The notes below the pieces were generated by a model. That model saw nothing but the letters and a program-made list of their open reading frames with translations. It was not told the origin of the DNA and made no database searches. The position numbers were made by a program, and so were the translations under genes. A stretch of 32,751 bases of DNA from Tannerella sp. (GTDB taxonomy: Bacteria; Bacteroidota; Bacteroidia; Bacteroidales; Tannerellaceae): positions 1 through 32,751 of the forward strand of contig JAIROL010000050.1 of NCBI GenBank assembly GCA_031257565.1, written 5' to 3'. Positions 1 through 8,368 of the stretch are shown here, in pieces. How positions within the stretch are numbered: the stretch's first letter is position 1; the number at the start of each line of letters is the position of its first letter.

Positions 1-301
1 AATGACCTGTTTTGCGCCAACCGCTTAGAGACCCGTATTTCTTCTCCAACCCGGATATCATATCCAAACTTTTACGGGCACAATCCCAAAGCAGGTTGTA
101 ATCGGTGGGAAAATGAACGTTGCTCTCAAACACGAAGCTATCCGTCTTTAAGGACAATGCTTCCGTTTCTTTTTTTTTGAACACTTCGCCATGACCAAAG
201 GATACTGTCACATCGTTGATTTGCTTCATCGTCGCATCATCGACATGCAAACTGACTATTGTCATGTCTTCCGTAAACAAGGGGAGGATTGCTTGAGGCA
301 T
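1..301 (-). CDS. Transposase, N-terminal part only (runs off the left edge)
   Basis: The minus strand reads an open frame from an ATG at 301 to the window edge, about 100 codons, absent from the ORF track because it has no stop here. The segment KTDSFVFESNVHFPTDYNLL followed by LWD resembles the catalytic-core entry of DDE transposases of the ISNCY/IS1182 type found in Bacteroidota, where an Asp is followed by a conserved N-x-H-x-P-T-D stretch. The first 20 residues (MPQAILPLFTEDM...) look to me more like the start of a different Bacteroidota IS-encoded protein, so the frame could be a fusion; this is from memory and weak. An A9 run codes three lysines and stays in frame. The gene lies upstream of, and is divergent from, the carbohydrate unit. 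Whether it is intact cannot be judged from the part visible. Confidence 0.7.
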   Translation of the reverse strand, partial: MPQAILPLFTEDMTIVSLHVDDATMKQINDVTVSFGHGEVFKKKETEALSLKTDSFVFESNVHFPTDYNLLWDCARKSLDMISGLEKKYGSLSGWRKTGH

Positions 302-610
302 AATAACAATATTTAATGGATTTTAGATTTTACTGTAAATATAATAAAAATGTTTCAATTAAAAAAACATGACACTTTCATTTCACAACAACTTTTTGTT
401 TCTCGCTTATTTTTAAGATGTTAGATTTTACAGGTCAGGAACTCTGATACTAAATGTGATCGATATGACAATAGAATTTATTAAATTATAGATCGTACTG
501 TCCTAAAATGAAAGGATTCTCTGTTTCTATCGTGTTAAAAATTAAATTTTGTACATTTGAAATAGTTTCTTATATTGCCGGTCCATTATAAATTTCTAAA
601 ACAATAAAAT
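302..610. other. AT-rich intergenic region
   Basis: About 309 bases without a credible gene. It is strongly AT-rich and separates the divergent transposase and oxidoreductase genes, so it should hold both promoters and possibly the right end of the insertion sequence. I could not define a terminal inverted repeat because the other end is outside the window. Only the TACATTTG box listed separately is recognisable. Confidence 0.6.
552..559 (+). promoter_or_regulatory. Possible Bacteroidota -7 box TACATTTG
   Basis: TACATTTG matches the TAnnTTTG -7 consensus of Bacteroidota primary sigma factors and lies about 50 bases before the ATG at 611. No convincing TTG or TTTG -33 element is seen 17-20 bases upstream, so the call is tentative. 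Confidence 0.4.
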
Positions 611-1918
611 ATGGTGACAAGACGAAATTTCCTGCGTCAATCTGCTTCGACAATAGCAGCAGGTTTGGTAATGCCTTCCGTATGGGGGAATAATCCTTAT
701 ACAGATGTTGTAAGCGCTAACGACAAAATAAGGATTGGCTTAATCGGCTGCCGGAATATGGGGTGGGCTAATTTAGCTGATTTTCTTATTCATCCGGATG
801 TAGATTGTGTCGCTTTATGCGATATTGATCGAAAATTACTGGAGAGTAAAGCCGGGGAAGTTCGGAAACTACGCAACAAAACTCCTGATCTGTATGGAGA
901 TTACAGAAAATTGCTCGACAGAAAGGATATAGATGCAGTTATCATTGCGACGCCCGATCATTGGCATTGTTTACAAATGGTTGACGCATGTGCGGCGGGA
1001 AAAGACGTCTATGTGGAAAAACCTGTCGCCAACTCGATTGCGGAATGTGACGCCATGGTCGGCGCCGCTCAAAAATATAACAGAGTCGTTCAGGTAGGAC
1101 AGCAGCAGCGTAGCGGAAATCACTGGCATGAAATGAAACGTTATATTGATTCCGGCAAATTGGGAAAAATTGCCCGTGTGGATGTCTGGGCGAATTTCAA
1201 TTATGCGGCAATGTCATTACCGGTACCGGATAGTCCGCTACCGGAAGGAATTGACTTTGACATGTGGTTGGGGCCTGCGCCGAAACGTTCGTTTAATAAC
1301 GAGCGTTTTCACGGTTCGTGGCGGATGTTCTGGGATTACGGCGGCGGCCTTCTTACGGATTGGGGCGTTCATTTACTCGATATGGCATTGTGGGGAATGA
1401 ACGTAAAAGGAGTGCCTGAGAAAGTGATGGGCGTAGGAGGAAAGTATGCTTATCCTCAAAATTCCCCGGAGACATTTGATACCATGTCTGTTATTTATCA
1501 ATATGAAAATTTCCTGATTCACTGGAGTAATGTGGCAGGCGCTGAAACCGGACCTTATGAAAGGAATTACGGATTGGCTTTTAAAGGAACGAACGGTACG
1601 TTAGTCGCTAATCGTGAGAGTTGGGAAGTCATACCGGAAGGTGATAAATCTGAAGCAATCAGGTCATTGCCGGACTTTCAGGATCACAAAGATCATGTCG
1701 CCAATTTCCTGACTTGTATGAAGAACCGGGATATCAATACGGCATGTACGATTGCTAATGGAAGTTTATGCGCCAAGTATGCACATCTGGGTAATATCTC
1801 GGCAAGAGTGGGCGATTCACTTACATTTGATGATCAAAAGAAATTATTTAATCATAAAGAGGCTGATAAACTGTTCAAACCTGACTATAGGAAGCCATGG
1901 ATATTTCCGGAATTATAA
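611..1918 (+). CDS. Gfo/Idh/MocA-family NAD(P)-dependent oxidoreductase, Tat-exported
   Basis: A 435-residue sugar- or inositol-type dehydrogenase. The N-terminus TRRNFLRQSA has a twin-arginine motif followed by a hydrophobic stretch, so the folded, cofactor-loaded protein is probably exported by Tat. The Rossmann fold starts at RIGLIGCRNMG (about residues 41-51). EKPVANS (about 135-141) is the conserved EKP motif that positions the cofactor and carries the active-site lysine. GGGLLTDWGVHLLDMA supplies the D-x-G-x-H motif of the C-terminal substrate domain. Length is normal for secreted Bacteroidota members. It is followed after 52 bases by a glycoside hydrolase on the same strand with no terminator between, so the two are probably co-transcribed and act on the same sugar. 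Some relatives are glycosidases using NAD by a redox route (GH109), so hydrolysis rather than net oxidation is possible. The substrate cannot be told. Confidence 0.9.
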   Translation: MVTRRNFLRQSASTIAAGLVMPSVWGNNPYTDVVSANDKIRIGLIGCRNMGWANLADFLIHPDVDCVALCDIDRKLLESKAGEVRKLRNKTPDLYGDYRKLLDRKDIDAVIIATPDHWHCLQMVDACAAGKDVYVEKPVANSIAECDAMVGAAQKYNRVVQVGQQQRSGNHWHEMKRYIDSGKLGKIARVDVWANFNYAAMSLPVPDSPLPEGIDFDMWLGPAPKRSFNNERFHGSWRMFWDYGGGLLTDWGVHLLDMALWGMNVKGVPEKVMGVGGKYAYPQNSPETFDTMSVIYQYENFLIHWSNVAGAETGPYERNYGLAFKGTNGTLVANRESWEVIPEGDKSEAIRSLPDFQDHKDHVANFLTCMKNRDINTACTIANGSLCAKYAHLGNISARVGDSLTFDDQKKLFNHKEADKLFKPDYRKPWIFPEL

Positions 1919-1970
1919 TACTGTGTGCAGAATAAATGAATGATTTAAAATTTATGTTAAATAATAAAAT

Positions 1971-3605
1971 ATGAAAAGATTTTTTTTATGTTGTATACTG
2001 CTGGTAAGTATTACGTTGATATCGTTGGGGCAGGATTTTTATACGCCTGATGAACGTACCGATTGGTTACGAAAGGCCCGGGAAAATATTCCCGTATTGA
2101 AAGAAACGATAATGAAGCCTGCGGGTATAGTTAATATAGTGAAGGATGCGGATTCTTTTCAGGGTTGGAAAGCGCTGCCGTCTGTTTCTGTTGAGGAGTT
2201 TTACAAGGCGTCGCTGAAATCTCAGTCAGGAGTTATCATAGATTTTGGAGAACACATGACCGGATACTTCACTTTTACGGTTTCTCCGATGAATCTGACT
2301 CCGGATGCACCGGCACGTATTAAGTTTACGTTCGGAGAGACGCCGTCGGAACCGGTAACGCCGTTTGATCCGTATCGCGGAGGCTTGAGCCGTGCATGGT
2401 TACAGGATGAGATTGTTACGGTGATGACTGTTCCTGACACGATAACCATACCTCGTCGTCTGGCATTCCGGTATGTCAAGGTAGAGCTTCTGCATGCTCC
2501 TAATTATGACTTTTCCGTTTCTGACGTCTCATGCAGGGCCGTTACATCTGCTACCGTAAACCCGGAACCTCTCCCGGTGGTAGTTCCGCAATTGATCAGG
2601 GACATAGACCGCGTCGGACTGAATACGCTAAAGGAATGTATGCAAACCGTATACGAGGATGGGCCGAAACGTGACCGGCGTTTGTGGATCGGCGATCTTT
2701 ATCTGGAGGCATTAGCTAACATGTTTTCGTATAAGCAGCATGGCCTGACAAAACGTTGTCTTTATTTACTGGCCGGACTGGCGGACGAGAGCGGCTTTCT
2801 GAACGGGACTGTTTTTGAACAGCCTTATCCCCATGCCCAGGCCAAACAGCTATTGTATGATTATGCATTGTTATATAATGTATCCGTAAAAGATTACCTC
2901 GAGGCGACGGGTGATAAGCAAACTGCAACGGATTTATGGAAGGTCGTTAAAAAGCAATTGGATGTTGCGACTCCTTATATACGGGACAATGGCCTGATGG
3001 ATTTTGAAAAAGCAAATAAAGAATGGTGGATATTTTTTGACTGGCGGGATGGATTGCATCGTGAGGTAGCTTTTCACGGCGTAACTATTTATGCTTATAA
3101 ACAAACGTATGAATTAGCCAAAATGTTGGGAAAAGAAAAAGAGGTAGCGCATCTTCCCGGTATTATAAAGAAAATGACAAATGCGGTCAGAAGGAATTTT
3201 TACAATAAGAAGACCGGTTTGTTTGCAGGAAATCTGAATCATCAGATATCCTGCTCATCGCAGGTATGGATGGTTATCAGCGGCGTTACGACAAAGGAGG
3301 AGGCACAGCGGGCGTTAAAAGCATTGAAAATGACTGCCGATGTAGTATATCCGGGTACGCCTTATGCGTATCACTATTATATTCAGTCATTGGTCGACTG
3401 TGGTATGAATCAGGAAGCGAGGGACGCTTTGATCGGGTATTGGGGAGGAATGGTAAGAAAGGGAGCTGATACGTTTTGGGAAGCATATGATCCCATAAAC
3501 GATCTTTTATCTCCCTATGGTTTTTTTCCCATGAACAGTTACTGTCATGCATGGAGTTGTACCCCGGTTTATTTCATACGAAAGTATCCGGAGATCTTTC
3601 AATAG
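1971..3605 (+). CDS. Secreted alpha-L-rhamnosidase-like glycoside hydrolase (GH78-type six-hairpin fold)
   Basis: A 544-residue protein with a Sec signal peptide (MKRFFLCCILLVSITLISLG). Residues about 30-195 look like a beta-sandwich accessory domain and about 200-544 like an (alpha/alpha)6 barrel. The motif EDGPKRDRRLWIGD at about 229-242 aligns with the DCPQRExxGWxGD block of GH78 rhamnosidases: D230, D235 and D242 match the spacing of the catalytic-site acids, but the position usually Glu (general acid) is Asp. FWEAYDP at about 502-508 supplies the later conserved Glu (E504). It is shorter than classical GH78 enzymes, which often carry extra N-terminal domains. It probably works in the periplasm or at the cell surface with the oxidoreductase upstream. 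Rhamnose specificity is inference from the family and other deoxy- or uronic-sugar substrates are possible. Confidence 0.78.
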   Translation: MKRFFLCCILLVSITLISLGQDFYTPDERTDWLRKARENIPVLKETIMKPAGIVNIVKDADSFQGWKALPSVSVEEFYKASLKSQSGVIIDFGEHMTGYFTFTVSPMNLTPDAPARIKFTFGETPSEPVTPFDPYRGGLSRAWLQDEIVTVMTVPDTITIPRRLAFRYVKVELLHAPNYDFSVSDVSCRAVTSATVNPEPLPVVVPQLIRDIDRVGLNTLKECMQTVYEDGPKRDRRLWIGDLYLEALANMFSYKQHGLTKRCLYLLAGLADESGFLNGTVFEQPYPHAQAKQLLYDYALLYNVSVKDYLEATGDKQTATDLWKVVKKQLDVATPYIRDNGLMDFEKANKEWWIFFDWRDGLHREVAFHGVTIYAYKQTYELAKMLGKEKEVAHLPGIIKKMTNAVRRNFYNKKTGLFAGNLNHQISCSSQVWMVISGVTTKEEAQRALKALKMTADVVYPGTPYAYHYYIQSLVDCGMNQEARDALIGYWGGMVRKGADTFWEAYDPINDLLSPYGFFPMNSYCHAWSCTPVYFIRKYPEIFQ

Positions 3606-3651
3606 ATAATCTGTGGCAGGTATGGAAATCTAATCGCAGTTCGGTAGTAGC

Positions 3652-3673
3652 TTATCGAGATGTGTTTCGATAA
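3652..3673. terminator. Hairpin between convergent genes, possible terminator
   Basis: TTATCGA and TCGATAA form a 7-bp stem around an 8-base loop, lying between the stops of two convergent genes (3605 and 3747). There is no long T run directly after it on either strand, so termination is only plausible. Confidence 0.4.
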
Positions 3674-3746
3674 ATCAAACTTTATGCTTATTTTTGCGGC
3701 AAGATTTTATTCTTATGCACTTATTTTAGGTGGTAAACTTGAGTTT

Positions 3747-4868
3747 CTAATTATCCGGCGACAAAAGTAATAAAAAGTCGGCAACGATCGGCAAGTGATC
3801 GCTATATCCTCCTTTGTAGGTTTTACCGGTATATTTACGCAAAGGATTTTGTTCGCCGCGACTGTTTTTTTTAGAGAGCAGGAAGTCGGGCGCGAATATA
3901 CGCGGACTTCCTTCTTTCAGATAGTTGTTCCAGTGACGGCTTATCATGATCTGGTCGAGTTGCGACCATTCGCCCTGAAATTTATGCGTGCCGTGAAAAT
4001 TAAGTTTTCCGGCGTCGCCGAACAGGTTGATAAGGTTATATTTACTTTTTGATCCTTTTATTAGGGTCTGTATGCTTTTATCGGAAGGATTGTCATTGAA
4101 ATCTCCCATTATTATAATATTTGATTCCGCATTTATCCTGTATAGCGAATCGCATAATTTCCGGAGAAATTTTGCAGCATCCATTCGGTCCTGTTCCGTT
4201 TCTTTTTCTCCTCCCGATCGGGAGGGGAAATGGCAGACGAATAAATCCAATTGTTCGCCGTTTATTAGATCTCCCCATACATGCAGAATATCCCGTGAAC
4301 GCTTTCTTTTGTTTGTAAAAGGAATGCGTTCCGACGAATGACCGAGGTATTTGAATTTGTCACGCTGATAAATGAGCGCATTGTTGATACCGCGGGCGTC
4401 GCTTCCTTTTGTTATGCAGTAACTATAGTGTTGTTCTTTGAGAGGGGTGCGATTGAGCAGGCGTATCAGGACGCTATCGTTTTCAACTTCGCACAGTCCG
4501 CATAAGGCGGGCGTTCCCCACTCGCCGATAGCGCTTATTACCTGTGCTGTTTTTCGTAAATGCCGGTAATAACGGCCCGGGGTCCAATGCATTTGTCCGT
4601 CCGGAAGGAAATCATCATCCTGTTTCTTCGGATCGTCATCAGTATCAAACAGGTTTTCTACGTTGTAGAACATGACACGGATTTCCTGATAATGATCATT
4701 TTCTTTGTTGCTAAAGTCATTTTGCCGTTTTGACTTTTTATTGCTACGCGACGTTTTTTGTGACCGGTTATAGGAACGGCTTTGCGAGTATGCATTGGAA
4801 CACCCATACAATAACGCAATAAAACACAAAAAAATAGTTGTTTTGTTTAAAAGCCGGTTATTTTTCAT
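3747..4868 (-). CDS. Endonuclease/exonuclease/phosphatase-fold lipoprotein
   Basis: The ORF track opens this frame at 4925, but the ATG at 4868 is better: it gives a lipoprotein signal peptide, MKNNRLLNKTT then a hydrophobic run ending ALLYGC, and overlaps the previous gene by 11 bases, as in coupled genes. The mature protein (about 350 residues) has the metal-dependent EEP fold: YNVENLFDT (first Asn/Glu metal site), CEVEND, GDFNDNPSD and the terminal GGYSDHLP with the catalytic His. Family members cleave DNA, RNA, inositol phosphates or sphingomyelin; the substrate cannot be inferred here. A basic, Ser/Lys/Arg-rich segment (about residues 25-55) follows the lipid-anchor Cys and probably acts as a linker. 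It ends a two-gene minus-strand unit with the beta-helix-like lipoprotein and should be on the outer membrane or in the periplasm. Confidence 0.85.
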   Translation of the reverse strand: MKNNRLLNKTTIFLCFIALLYGCSNAYSQSRSYNRSQKTSRSNKKSKRQNDFSNKENDHYQEIRVMFYNVENLFDTDDDPKKQDDDFLPDGQMHWTPGRYYRHLRKTAQVISAIGEWGTPALCGLCEVENDSVLIRLLNRTPLKEQHYSYCITKGSDARGINNALIYQRDKFKYLGHSSERIPFTNKRKRSRDILHVWGDLINGEQLDLFVCHFPSRSGGEKETEQDRMDAAKFLRKLCDSLYRINAESNIIIMGDFNDNPSDKSIQTLIKGSKSKYNLINLFGDAGKLNFHGTHKFQGEWSQLDQIMISRHWNNYLKEGSPRIFAPDFLLSKKNSRGEQNPLRKYTGKTYKGGYSDHLPIVADFLLLLSPDN

Positions 4869-6414
4869 TTTTAGTTTCTTCTTGAGGTACGTATTCGTAA
4901 GCTCCGATAGACGGTCCGAGCTCACTTGTCAGACGGTTAATTCCATAACGGTCTGTCGGATATTGTTCCGATAGACGGCGATCGGCCTTTCCGATACCTA
5001 ACGATTCGCTTGCCGGCCGGAAATCGTATATGTAATCATATTTTCCGTCTTTATTTTTCCCGTCGCTCTTTCTATATTTCATGCTCTCGACCTTTGGGTC
5101 TTCAACGAACAATACTTCTTGAAAACGGTCATTATCCACCTTTTTCGTTTTCATCACACAGTGATTGAAGCGATAATTGAACTGTTCGTCATGGCCATTC
5201 ATGTAAATGTCGTTTGTAGAAAACATAATTTCTCCGCTGTATCTTTTTGTCGTATCGGCAGACAGGCTACCGTCAATGACGCAGTTGTCGAAAAATGCCT
5301 GTCGCAACGGAAATGAATGTTTTTCTTCGTTGTTGTTTTCATTGATGTAGATGATGTTGTCGGCAAGCGTAAGAGTTTGTATAAATTTTGACGCGCTGTT
5401 GCTCATCATAGCCGAAGGCATATAATTGGCCATTGTACAATGTGTGAACTGATATTTTCCTCCCGACAACATGACGAGATAATCGCTGGCATTACTAAAT
5501 TCCGTATTGGAGGCTTCAATATAGCAGTTGACAGCCCACAGAACATTTCCGTCCATATTTTTTATTTGCGAATCTCTGACGTCAATTTTTTTTCTGTCCG
5601 GAGTCGATTCTTCAAATGTCAGTCCTGAAATCCCATTACGTATCAGTGTGTGATTCAGTTCATTATCGAAGCTTGAGGCTCCGAAGAACAGGCCGTCCCA
5701 TTGTGCGGAAATCTGATCGTATGATATTGTTGAGGAGAAGTTGTTGAGTCTGTCGGCGCGAAATGTAACAGGCTCGTTCTGCGTGCCGTTGGTCTTTATC
5801 GTTCCGTCAATCAGCCATTTCGCATTTTTGTGCATATAGAAAGATACGCCTTTGTCTATATTAACAGTTACGCCTTCGGGTATCATAATACTGTCATAGA
5901 TAAGGTAAGGTCTTTCTGCGGCGAGAGTGGTATCGTTCGCAAAAGCAGTTCCACCCCTTAGAATATGCGCATTCTGTCCGTATGCTTCAAGTAATACGGA
6001 TTGTACCCTTCCGTTCGTTATAAATACGACGGAATCATATAAGACAAACGGGGTATTGTCGTCGTTGGGGTCGATTGTCACTTCTACGGCTATAAACAGA
6101 CTGTCTTTTTTCCATATGGGAATTTCGCTGAAAGAGCTGCCTTTGCGACCATCTACATTGATGCGGAATCCGCTTTCTCCGCCGCTGGCGAGTAAGATCT
6201 TATTAATTTTGAGCGCTTCGTCGTTTCGGTTGTATATCATGAAATAACCTGTCGTAGAGCCAATGGTTGTAAATACGGTATCGAACGATAACGTATCAGT
6301 TGAAAACGAAAGCTGATGATTGGGACTTACGGAGTAATCATCTATATCATTACACCCTGCCATCAAGACTATTATCAGACCTGTCGCCCATGCTATGAAG
6401 GATTTTTGCTTCAT
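4858..6414 (-). CDS. Right-handed beta-helix-like lipoprotein, function unknown
   Basis: The track frame starts at 6471; the ATG at 6414 is preferred because it begins a clean lipoprotein signal, MKQKSFIAWATGLIIVLMAGC, with the anchor Cys at 21. The rest (about 518 residues in total) has a beta-rich N-terminal part (about 30-130) with D-x-V-F-T-T type strands, then stretches typical of parallel beta-helix proteins: a placeholder-like signature (GVTVNIDKGVSFYMHKNAKW, GTIKTNGTQNEPVTFRAD), then repeated N-x-I/V-x-x-x-G/S turns. The C-terminus SELGPSIGAYEY is the end motif common to choice-of-anchor or beta-helix surface proteins of Bacteroidota. No catalytic residues are recognisable; such proteins bind or cleave polysaccharides or act as surface scaffolds. 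Its stop overlaps the start of the nuclease/phosphatase-fold gene, implying translational coupling. Confidence 0.8.
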   Translation of the reverse strand: MKQKSFIAWATGLIIVLMAGCNDIDDYSVSPNHQLSFSTDTLSFDTVFTTIGSTTGYFMIYNRNDEALKINKILLASGGESGFRINVDGRKGSSFSEIPIWKKDSLFIAVEVTIDPNDDNTPFVLYDSVVFITNGRVQSVLLEAYGQNAHILRGGTAFANDTTLAAERPYLIYDSIMIPEGVTVNIDKGVSFYMHKNAKWLIDGTIKTNGTQNEPVTFRADRLNNFSSTISYDQISAQWDGLFFGASSFDNELNHTLIRNGISGLTFEESTPDRKKIDVRDSQIKNMDGNVLWAVNCYIEASNTEFSNASDYLVMLSGGKYQFTHCTMANYMPSAMMSNSASKFIQTLTLADNIIYINENNNEEKHSFPLRQAFFDNCVIDGSLSADTTKRYSGEIMFSTNDIYMNGHDEQFNYRFNHCVMKTKKVDNDRFQEVLFVEDPKVESMKYRKSDGKNKDGKYDYIYDFRPASESLGIGKADRRLSEQYPTDRYGINRLTSELGPSIGAYEYVPQEETKNEK

Positions 6415-6472
6415 AAAACCGTATTTATATTTTGTAAACGTATCTATCTGCATATTTATTGTATGCTTCACA

Positions 6473-6516
6473 TTAAAAACGAGAGATCGCCTTTTCGGGT
6501 AATCTCTCGTTTTTAA
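6473..6516. terminator. Strong bidirectional-type terminator hairpin
   Basis: TTAAAAACGAGAGAT pairs perfectly with ATCTCTCGTTTTTAA across a 14-base loop. The GC-containing part is followed by five T residues when read on either strand. It lies just after the stop of the dipeptidase gene on the minus strand, so it most likely terminates that gene and insulates the lipoprotein pair downstream. Confidence 0.9.
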
Positions 6517-6523
6517 TTTCCGG

Positions 6524-7978
6524 TTATACCGGTATGTTTTTCAGCATGTCGAGAAGATGTTTCCACCATCGGTCGACTGTCTTTATTTCGATGCGCTCGT
6601 CGGGAGAATGTACGCTTCGTAATGTCGGACCAAACGAGATCATATCTAATTGAGGATATTTTTCCAGAAACAGTCCGCATTCGAGTCCTGCGTGTATAGC
6701 CATTATCTTCGCGTCTTTTTTGAACAGTTTCCTGTAACTTTTTTGCGCCGCTTTCAGTATTTTGGAGTCCGGATCAGGCGCCCATCCCGGATAACCCTCC
6801 CCGTGTTCGACATTTGCTCCTGCCAGACGGAATACGGACGCCGCCTGATCTGCAATAGCGTTCTTTGCAGACTCGGTTGAGCTACGTTGGCTTGTTCCGA
6901 CTACGATCTTTGTCGTACCGACCATCTTGACCGAAGCGAGATTCGTTGATGTTTCAACAAGCCCTTCCATTTCATGGCTCATACCGATTACTCCATGCGG
7001 ACATGCGAGCAGCGAGTAGATCAGTTTTTCTTTCAATGTTCTCGGGAGGCATTTTAGGGGATTCTCCACAGTCTCCATAATCAGTTTCACATTCGGATCG
7101 ACACGTTTCAGTTCATTTTCAATGTCGGCGGCAAAATTATTCAGCATGACGCGGATCGGTTCGCGATTTTTGGGCGCTGTTCCTATGACGGCGTATGCTT
7201 CGCGCGCGATGGCGTTATGCAGGTTTCCGCCTTGTATTTCCGCCAGATTGAAAGGATATTTTTCCTGTAACCGATAAAGAAAACGTGCAAGTATTTTGTT
7301 TGCGTTGCCAAGTCCTTTATGGATATCCCCTCCCGAATGTCCGCCGTTGAGACCCGTGACCGTTATCCGGAAAAACTGATTGGATACCGGCGCCGGTACG
7401 GCTTTATATTCGAATGTAGCAACCGTCCCTTTTCCTCCGGCGCATCCCATAAAAATCTCGCCTTCGTCCTCACTGTCAAGATTGAGCAGGATATTTCCTG
7501 TCATAAAGCCTTTTTTTATCGCTTTGGCTCCTGTAAGTCCGGTTTCTTCATCAACCGTAAACAGGCATTCGAGCGGTCCGTGTTCGATCTCTTTCGACGT
7601 AATAACAGCCAAAGCTGCAGCTACTCCAATGCCATTGTCTGCTCCGAGCGTTGTTCCTTCGGCACGCAACCATTCTCCGTCAACCACAGTTTTGATAGGA
7701 TCCTTATCAAAATCGAAGACCACGTCGTTGTTTTTCTCGCAAACCATATCCAGATGAGCCTGCAGGATTACAGTCGGTAATTTTTCATAACCTTTTGTTG
7801 CCGGCTTGAATAACAAGAGATTACCGGCTTTGTCTTTTTTGATCTCGATCTTGTTTTTAGCCGCAACCTCTTCGATGTACTTTATGATTTTACCCTCTTT
7901 TTTGGAGGGTCGTGGCGTCCGGGTGATTTCATGGAAATATTTCCATACAATTTTTGGTTCTAAGTCTTTAATAGTCAT
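6524..7978 (-). CDS. pepD: Aminoacyl-histidine dipeptidase (PepD-type, M20C metallopeptidase)
   Basis: A 484-residue cytosolic dipeptidase, the usual length of PepD, which hydrolyses Xaa-His and a range of other dipeptides in peptide catabolism. Metal-site and catalytic residues are visible: HLDMV (H75, D77), GADNGIG (bridging D114) and DEETGLTG (E144, E145), then AIHAGLECG and SFGPTLRSVHSPDE near the C-terminus with the last metal-binding His. The dimerisation (lid) domain lies about 185-400, with GLNGGHSGGDI at its start. No signal peptide is present. It is a single-gene unit: the strong hairpin at 6473-6516 follows it and the start at 7978 faces the divergent small membrane protein gene. 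No lesions seen. Confidence 0.95.
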   Translation of the reverse strand: MTIKDLEPKIVWKYFHEITRTPRPSKKEGKIIKYIEEVAAKNKIEIKKDKAGNLLLFKPATKGYEKLPTVILQAHLDMVCEKNNDVVFDFDKDPIKTVVDGEWLRAEGTTLGADNGIGVAAALAVITSKEIEHGPLECLFTVDEETGLTGAKAIKKGFMTGNILLNLDSEDEGEIFMGCAGGKGTVATFEYKAVPAPVSNQFFRITVTGLNGGHSGGDIHKGLGNANKILARFLYRLQEKYPFNLAEIQGGNLHNAIAREAYAVIGTAPKNREPIRVMLNNFAADIENELKRVDPNVKLIMETVENPLKCLPRTLKEKLIYSLLACPHGVIGMSHEMEGLVETSTNLASVKMVGTTKIVVGTSQRSSTESAKNAIADQAASVFRLAGANVEHGEGYPGWAPDPDSKILKAAQKSYRKLFKKDAKIMAIHAGLECGLFLEKYPQLDMISFGPTLRSVHSPDERIEIKTVDRWWKHLLDMLKNIPV

Positions 7979-8095
7979 GATTATTTATGTTTTAGGATTG
8001 AAAATATGATTGTTAATTTTTATCAATTTATGTAATCTTGTTTGAAAAATGATGAATTATTCACTTTAAAAGTATCGTACAATAATTTAAACTCT

Positions 8096-8103
8096 TATCT
8101 TTG
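8096..8103 (+). promoter_or_regulatory. Bacteroidota -7 box TATCTTTG
   Basis: TATCTTTG fits TAnnTTTG and is followed by C, as in the best examples. It lies 21 bases before the ATG at 8125, giving a short leader. No strong -33 element was found, so the element is called on the -7 box and position alone. Confidence 0.55.
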
Positions 8104-8124
8104 CAAGCACAAATATAAAAATAA

Positions 8125-8340
8125 ATGCTTGAAGTTTTAGTATTGAGTGCAATAATTCTTCTTATTTGCCTTATTTTGTTTAGTGTGAATGTTTTATTGA
8201 AAAAGAACGGTAAATTTCCCAATATGCATGTCGGGTCTAATCCCGCATTACGCAAAAAAGGAATTAAGTGCGCCCGGACTCAGGATTTCGAAGCAGGTAT
8301 TCAGAAGAATCTTTTCGAACGGATGCAAAAGGAAGCTTGA
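8125..8340 (+). CDS. Small single-span membrane protein, conserved hypothetical
   Basis: A 71-residue protein with one hydrophobic N-terminal segment (about residues 3-26, LEVLVLSAIILLICLILFSV) and a basic soluble tail containing KKNGKFPNMHVG and ALRKKGIKCARTQDFEA. I recall this K-x-G-x-F-P-x-x-H-V-G...LRKxGI-x-C-A pattern from small conserved Bacteroidota proteins with no assigned function. A single Cys sits in the tail. The gene is 28 bases upstream of the OmpH-like gene on the same strand and probably shares its promoter, so a link to envelope biogenesis is possible but is only context. It is short but has its own -7 box and a sensible composition, so I consider it real. Confidence 0.75.
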   Translation: MLEVLVLSAIILLICLILFSVNVLLKKNGKFPNMHVGSNPALRKKGIKCARTQDFEAGIQKNLFERMQKEA

Positions 8341-8368
8341 ATAGGAAGTAAATATTATAATATTGAAT

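Noticed and set aside
165-173. A9 run in the transposase start as a programmed frameshift site
   Set aside because: The zero frame continues open with family-like sequence on both sides, so no shift is needed; not testable without the rest of the gene.
7319-7780. 153-aa plus ORF inside the dipeptidase gene
   Set aside because: Shadow of pepD, whose metal-site motifs lie on the other strand.
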